Below, one piece after another: positions 50,007-52,653 of a DNA stretch of 52,653 nucleotides; the stretch's first letter is position 1; the number at the start of each line of letters is the position of its first letter. The notes beneath the pieces are model-generated. The model made no database searches. It was not told the DNA's origin and was given only the letters and a program-made list of their open reading frames with translations. Position numbers and translations under genes: made by a program. Origin of the DNA: Clostridiaceae bacterium (GTDB lineage: Bacteria > Bacillota > Clostridia > DSM-8532); assembly GCA_012520615.1 (NCBI GenBank), contig JAAYNX010000222.1:1-52653 (forward strand), written 5' to 3'.

Positions 50007-51890
50007 TTAATCCAGCAAATCGATTTTCTCAAGAAAATATCTTAGAAATGTTTTTTGTTTGGTAATAATATTTGCTTCACAAAGCATTCCAACTTTTATC
50101 TCTCCTTGCTTCCCATTTGCTCCAATTAGCTTAGTTCCGGGTACTGTAGCTTTGACTATATAGAAGCTTTGCCCACTGGATTCATTTATCATTGCATCCT
50201 TTGAAATACTTACTATTTGCCCTCTAATCTCTCCGTACTCCTTATTAGGCAAGGCCGCAAAATTATACTTAACAGTATCGTTTACTTTGAGTTCTCCGAT
50301 ATCTTCATTGCTTACATATATCTGCATGGTATACGCTGTGTTGTTATCAGGAATAATTGTAAGTACCTCTTGCCCTCCTGGTATAAAATCCCCCGGAAGC
50401 ATCTCATACAAAACGTTTACAGCTCCATCAATACTAGCTGTAACTAGGGCATTGTCGATATCTATTTCAACCTTTTTTATACTCTGCTCAAGCGTCTTAA
50501 TATTTTCAGTAATACTTCTGATTTTGTCATCAGTCGCCACAATTTCTTGAGCCTTTAACCTATTGATATAAAGAAGTCCGTTTTGGTCATTTGAAGATTC
50601 TGTCTTGTTTGATTTTAATGATTTTAACTCCACTTCTCCCAACTTAATGCTTAAGTTGATTGAATTAATCGTATCAATAAGCTTTTCTTTGTAATCCATC
50701 ATATTTTGCCGTTCATCCAGATAGAGCTTCTTTATAGAATTGCTCCTGTCTTCTTCGTTCAAATTTAATAATGTTTCTTTGTCCAGTGATCCACTTATTC
50801 TACTTTCTAGTTCTAGGATACTCTTTTCTTTCTCCTTTATATTTTTTTGAATGTCCGCCTTATAACTTGTTTCAAAATTTGAATATGTTCCCTCTGCTTT
50901 ATCCATTTGCATTCTGGCGTTTTCAATTTCAACTTCCGATACTCCATACTGTTCCATTGATTTATATGCTTCGTATATCTTCTTTGCTTCCATATACTGG
51001 TTCTCTAAATCCCTTAAATTCAGAAGATATTCATCATACAAATAAGCAAATTCGTCATCTTTTGCAAATACTGATTTATTTTGTGTTATGCATTCAAGCA
51101 GTGTAGAATAAGCATTCTTTAAAGTTTTTTCTTCTTCAAGTGCCAGCTTTAGTGCTTCATAATTGCTTGCCTTTATCTGGTTAGCTTGTTCATCATACTT
51201 TCTATTTATATCTCTATAGGTTATTTTATAATTCTCATATTTCTGACGGTACTCCATATCGGTATCGGTTTTTGTTTCAATAAGGTTCTTATTTGCATCC
51301 AGCGACTTTATATAGTTTTCAATGCTGATTTTCTCATTGTTATATTTTGAAAGTTGAGCTTTGTTTATATTAATCTCTTCGTCAAGCTTTACCACCTTAT
51401 AATCTGCATCAATTCTGGCGAATTCAATTTCAATCAGTAATTTATTAACTTTTTGGTAATACACTGTTTCTGTTTCCTCATTGAATACATTTTGTTCGGT
51501 AATAATCGACTCCCTGTATTTACCAAGGTTATCTAGTTCCATATTCAACTCATCCAGTTGCCTTCCCAGATTATCTTTTTCAACGGTTAGTGCCTCATGC
51601 TCAATTGTATAGAGTATATCTCCTTTTCGTACAGAAGCTCCCTGCTCAAATCTCATTTCTTTTACAACGCCGCCATAGAGATTTCTTACAGTACTAATAC
51701 CTGCCGCAGGTCTTACCTGACCATTGGCTTTAACAACAATCTCAACTTTTCCCAAGGATGCCCATAATATAGCACTGCCTAAAATGGCTAGAAGTATATA
51801 TGTAAATATCCATAAAAACGGATGGGGCTTTGACTGGTATACTTCCCGGCTATCGCTCATGTCTTTAATATCAACCAAAACTGCTTTCAT
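50007..51890 (-). CDS. HlyD-family adaptor of an ABC exporter
   Basis: A 627-residue membrane-fusion-type adaptor, longer than the usual 400-480. Short cytoplasmic N-terminus, one membrane helix (~26-46, FLWIFTYILLAILGSAILWA), first half of a lipoyl/barrel domain (VKANGQVRPAAG, GGVVKEMRFEQGASVRKGDILYTIE), a coiled-coil region of about 370 residues, the second lipoyl half (TASIDGAVNVLYEMLPGDFIPGGQEVL) and a C-terminal beta barrel (YGEIRGQIVSIS). The ATG at 51890 overlaps the ABC stop (ATGA) and has GAAGGGGG upstream. It couples the ABC protein to the TolC-like protein; the cargo is not visible. Confidence 0.92.
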   Translation of the reverse strand: MKAVLVDIKDMSDSREVYQSKPHPFLWIFTYILLAILGSAILWASLGKVEIVVKANGQVRPAAGISTVRNLYGGVVKEMRFEQGASVRKGDILYTIEHEALTVEKDNLGRQLDELNMELDNLGKYRESIITEQNVFNEETETVYYQKVNKLLIEIEFARIDADYKVVKLDEEININKAQLSKYNNEKISIENYIKSLDANKNLIETKTDTDMEYRQKYENYKITYRDINRKYDEQANQIKASNYEALKLALEEEKTLKNAYSTLLECITQNKSVFAKDDEFAYLYDEYLLNLRDLENQYMEAKKIYEAYKSMEQYGVSEVEIENARMQMDKAEGTYSNFETSYKADIQKNIKEKEKSILELESRISGSLDKETLLNLNEEDRSNSIKKLYLDERQNMMDYKEKLIDTINSINLSIKLGEVELKSLKSNKTESSNDQNGLLYINRLKAQEIVATDDKIRSITENIKTLEQSIKKVEIDIDNALVTASIDGAVNVLYEMLPGDFIPGGQEVLTIIPDNNTAYTMQIYVSNEDIGELKVNDTVKYNFAALPNKEYGEIRGQIVSISKDAMINESSGQSFYIVKATVPGTKLIGANGKQGEIKVGMLCEANIITKQKTFLRYFLEKIDLLD

Positions 51891-52653
51891 GGGTTGCTGC
51901 CCCCTTCCGTACAATCAGAAGTGGCACTAGCTTCTGCAACACAGGATGAAAACTCAGGGATATATAATCCGGGAACTGCCAGGATAGGCACAGTTGCAGT
52001 TGCAGTTTCCTTGTTTGAAGCAGGTGCGCTTTCCTTGTCTGCAATCAACTGAGTGTTATCTTTATTCTCTTTATTCTCTTCGTTATCAGGTAATTGTTCC
52101 TTCCAAAGCTCGTAATACCTACCATGTTTGTTCATTAGTTCTTTGTGAGTACCCATTTCTATAATTTTACCTTCATCCATTACATAAATTCTGTCACATC
52201 TTTTTATAGTGCTGAGCCTGTGAGCTATGATAATAGTAGTGACACCTTTGCACACAGTTTCAATGGTTCGTTCTATAGCTTTTTCTGAAATTGAGTCAAG
52301 GTTACTGGTTGCTTCGTCCATAATGAAAATATCAGGTTTTTTAAGAATTGCCCTTGCAATAGCCAACCGTTGTTTTTGGCCTCCTGACAGATTTGCAGCG
52401 TTTTCCTCCAAATGTGTTTCGTATCTTAACGGAAGCTTATTAATAAAATCATGAGCCTGTGCCATCTGACAAGCCTCGACTATATCGTTCATATCAGCAT
52501 CTTTTCTTCCGAGGCAAAGATTTTCCCTTATAGTTCCGCTGAACATAAAGATGTCTTGCGAGATATATGCTATTTTTTCACGCAAGGAATCGTAAGATAT
52601 ATCTTTCACATTATAGTTTTTTATTGTAATATCGCCTTTTTCCCACGAATAAA
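51887..52653 (-). CDS. ABC transporter ATPase/permease, C-terminal part, truncated by the window edge
   Basis: The 3' end of an ABC exporter gene; the reading frame stays open to the last base, so the 5' part (membrane domain, possible peptidase domain) is outside. Visible: Q-loop IAYISQDIFMFSGTIRENL, signature NLSGGQKQRLAIARAIL, Walker B DIFIMDEATSNLDS, H-loop IIAHRLSTI and D-loop. This is the ABCB-like exporter type, typical of bacteriocin/peptide and type I secretion. After the domain ends (WKEQLPDN) there is an unusual tail of ~65 residues, first acidic/polar, then PILAVPGLYIPEFSSC, and ending CTEGGSNP. Its stop overlaps the HlyD-like start by 4 nt. Confidence 0.92.
   Translation of the reverse strand, partial: YSWEKGDITIKNYNVKDISYDSLREKIAYISQDIFMFSGTIRENLCLGRKDADMNDIVEACQMAQAHDFINKLPLRYETHLEENAANLSGGQKQRLAIARAILKKPDIFIMDEATSNLDSISEKAIERTIETVCKGVTTIIIAHRLSTIKRCDRIYVMDEGKIIEMGTHKELMNKHGRYYELWKEQLPDNEENKENKDNTQLIADKESAPASNKETATATVPILAVPGLYIPEFSSCVAEASATSDCTEGGSNP

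Noticed and set aside
1-52653. CRISPR arrays, prophage modules, integrases or complete insertion sequences
   Set aside because: None seen: no regularly spaced direct repeats, no transposase, integrase or phage structural ORFs; only short repeat remnants.

Overview
The window reads as a chromosomal segment of a low-GC, endospore-forming Clostridia-type Firmicute. Sporulation and germination genes are present (yyaC, yabP, yabQ, sleB, ypeB). So are the Firmicute replication helpers (DnaD-type protein plus DnaI), CarD/YacL/IspD, S-layer-type surface proteins and a malate-shunt pair (LDH-type malate dehydrogenase plus malic enzyme), the last known from cellulolytic clostridia. Shine-Dalgarno sites are strong AGGAGG types. 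The species cannot be named from sequence reading alone. All calls are by eye from translations and motifs; no searches were run.

Layout. 1-5.7 kb: tRNA-Val/tRNA-Asp, rubredoxin, YyaC, Tex, a DUF4153 membrane protein. 5.7-8.9 kb: SOS-type dinB whose promoter spacer holds a LexA box, a small partner ORF, a nested inverted-repeat element, and dapB behind a c-di-AMP (ydaO-type) riboswitch. 9.1-11.8 kb: an AT-rich five-gene unit (small exported Cys-containing protein, ABC ATPase, ABC permease, membrane-anchored rhodanese, small acidic protein). It is flanked by mobile-element-like palindromes and is the best candidate here for an undescribed system. 12.1-16 kb: asnA, an AbrB-type regulator, then the carD-yacL-ispD operon. 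16.4-19.7 kb: a 1110-residue c-di-GMP turnover/sensor protein. 19.8-22.8 kb: yjbQ, a TraR/DksA zinc-finger protein, glnS.

23-28 kb: the conserved sporulation/division order mazG(yabN)-yabO-yabP-yabQ-divIC is present but split by an oppositely oriented malate dehydrogenase-malic enzyme pair. The yabP-yabQ-divIC half is bracketed by two inverted copies of a ~105-nt repeat. 28-31 kb: DUF6062 protein, tRNA-Met/tRNA-Glu, a YfbR-like HD phosphohydrolase, murA. 31-40 kb: two very large tandem secreted fibronectin-III-like proteins with SLH-like C-termini. 40-46 kb: tandem R. etli-type asparaginases, dnaD-dnaI, a chemoreceptor. 46-52.6 kb: sleB-ypeB germination operon, a group II intron scrap, and a TolC-like/HlyD-like/ABC export operon that runs off the right end.

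Functional themes are nucleotide second messengers (c-di-AMP riboswitch, c-di-GMP protein), envelope construction and germination, aspartate-family metabolism (dapB, asnA, two asparaginases, malate shunt), and export systems without obvious cargo.
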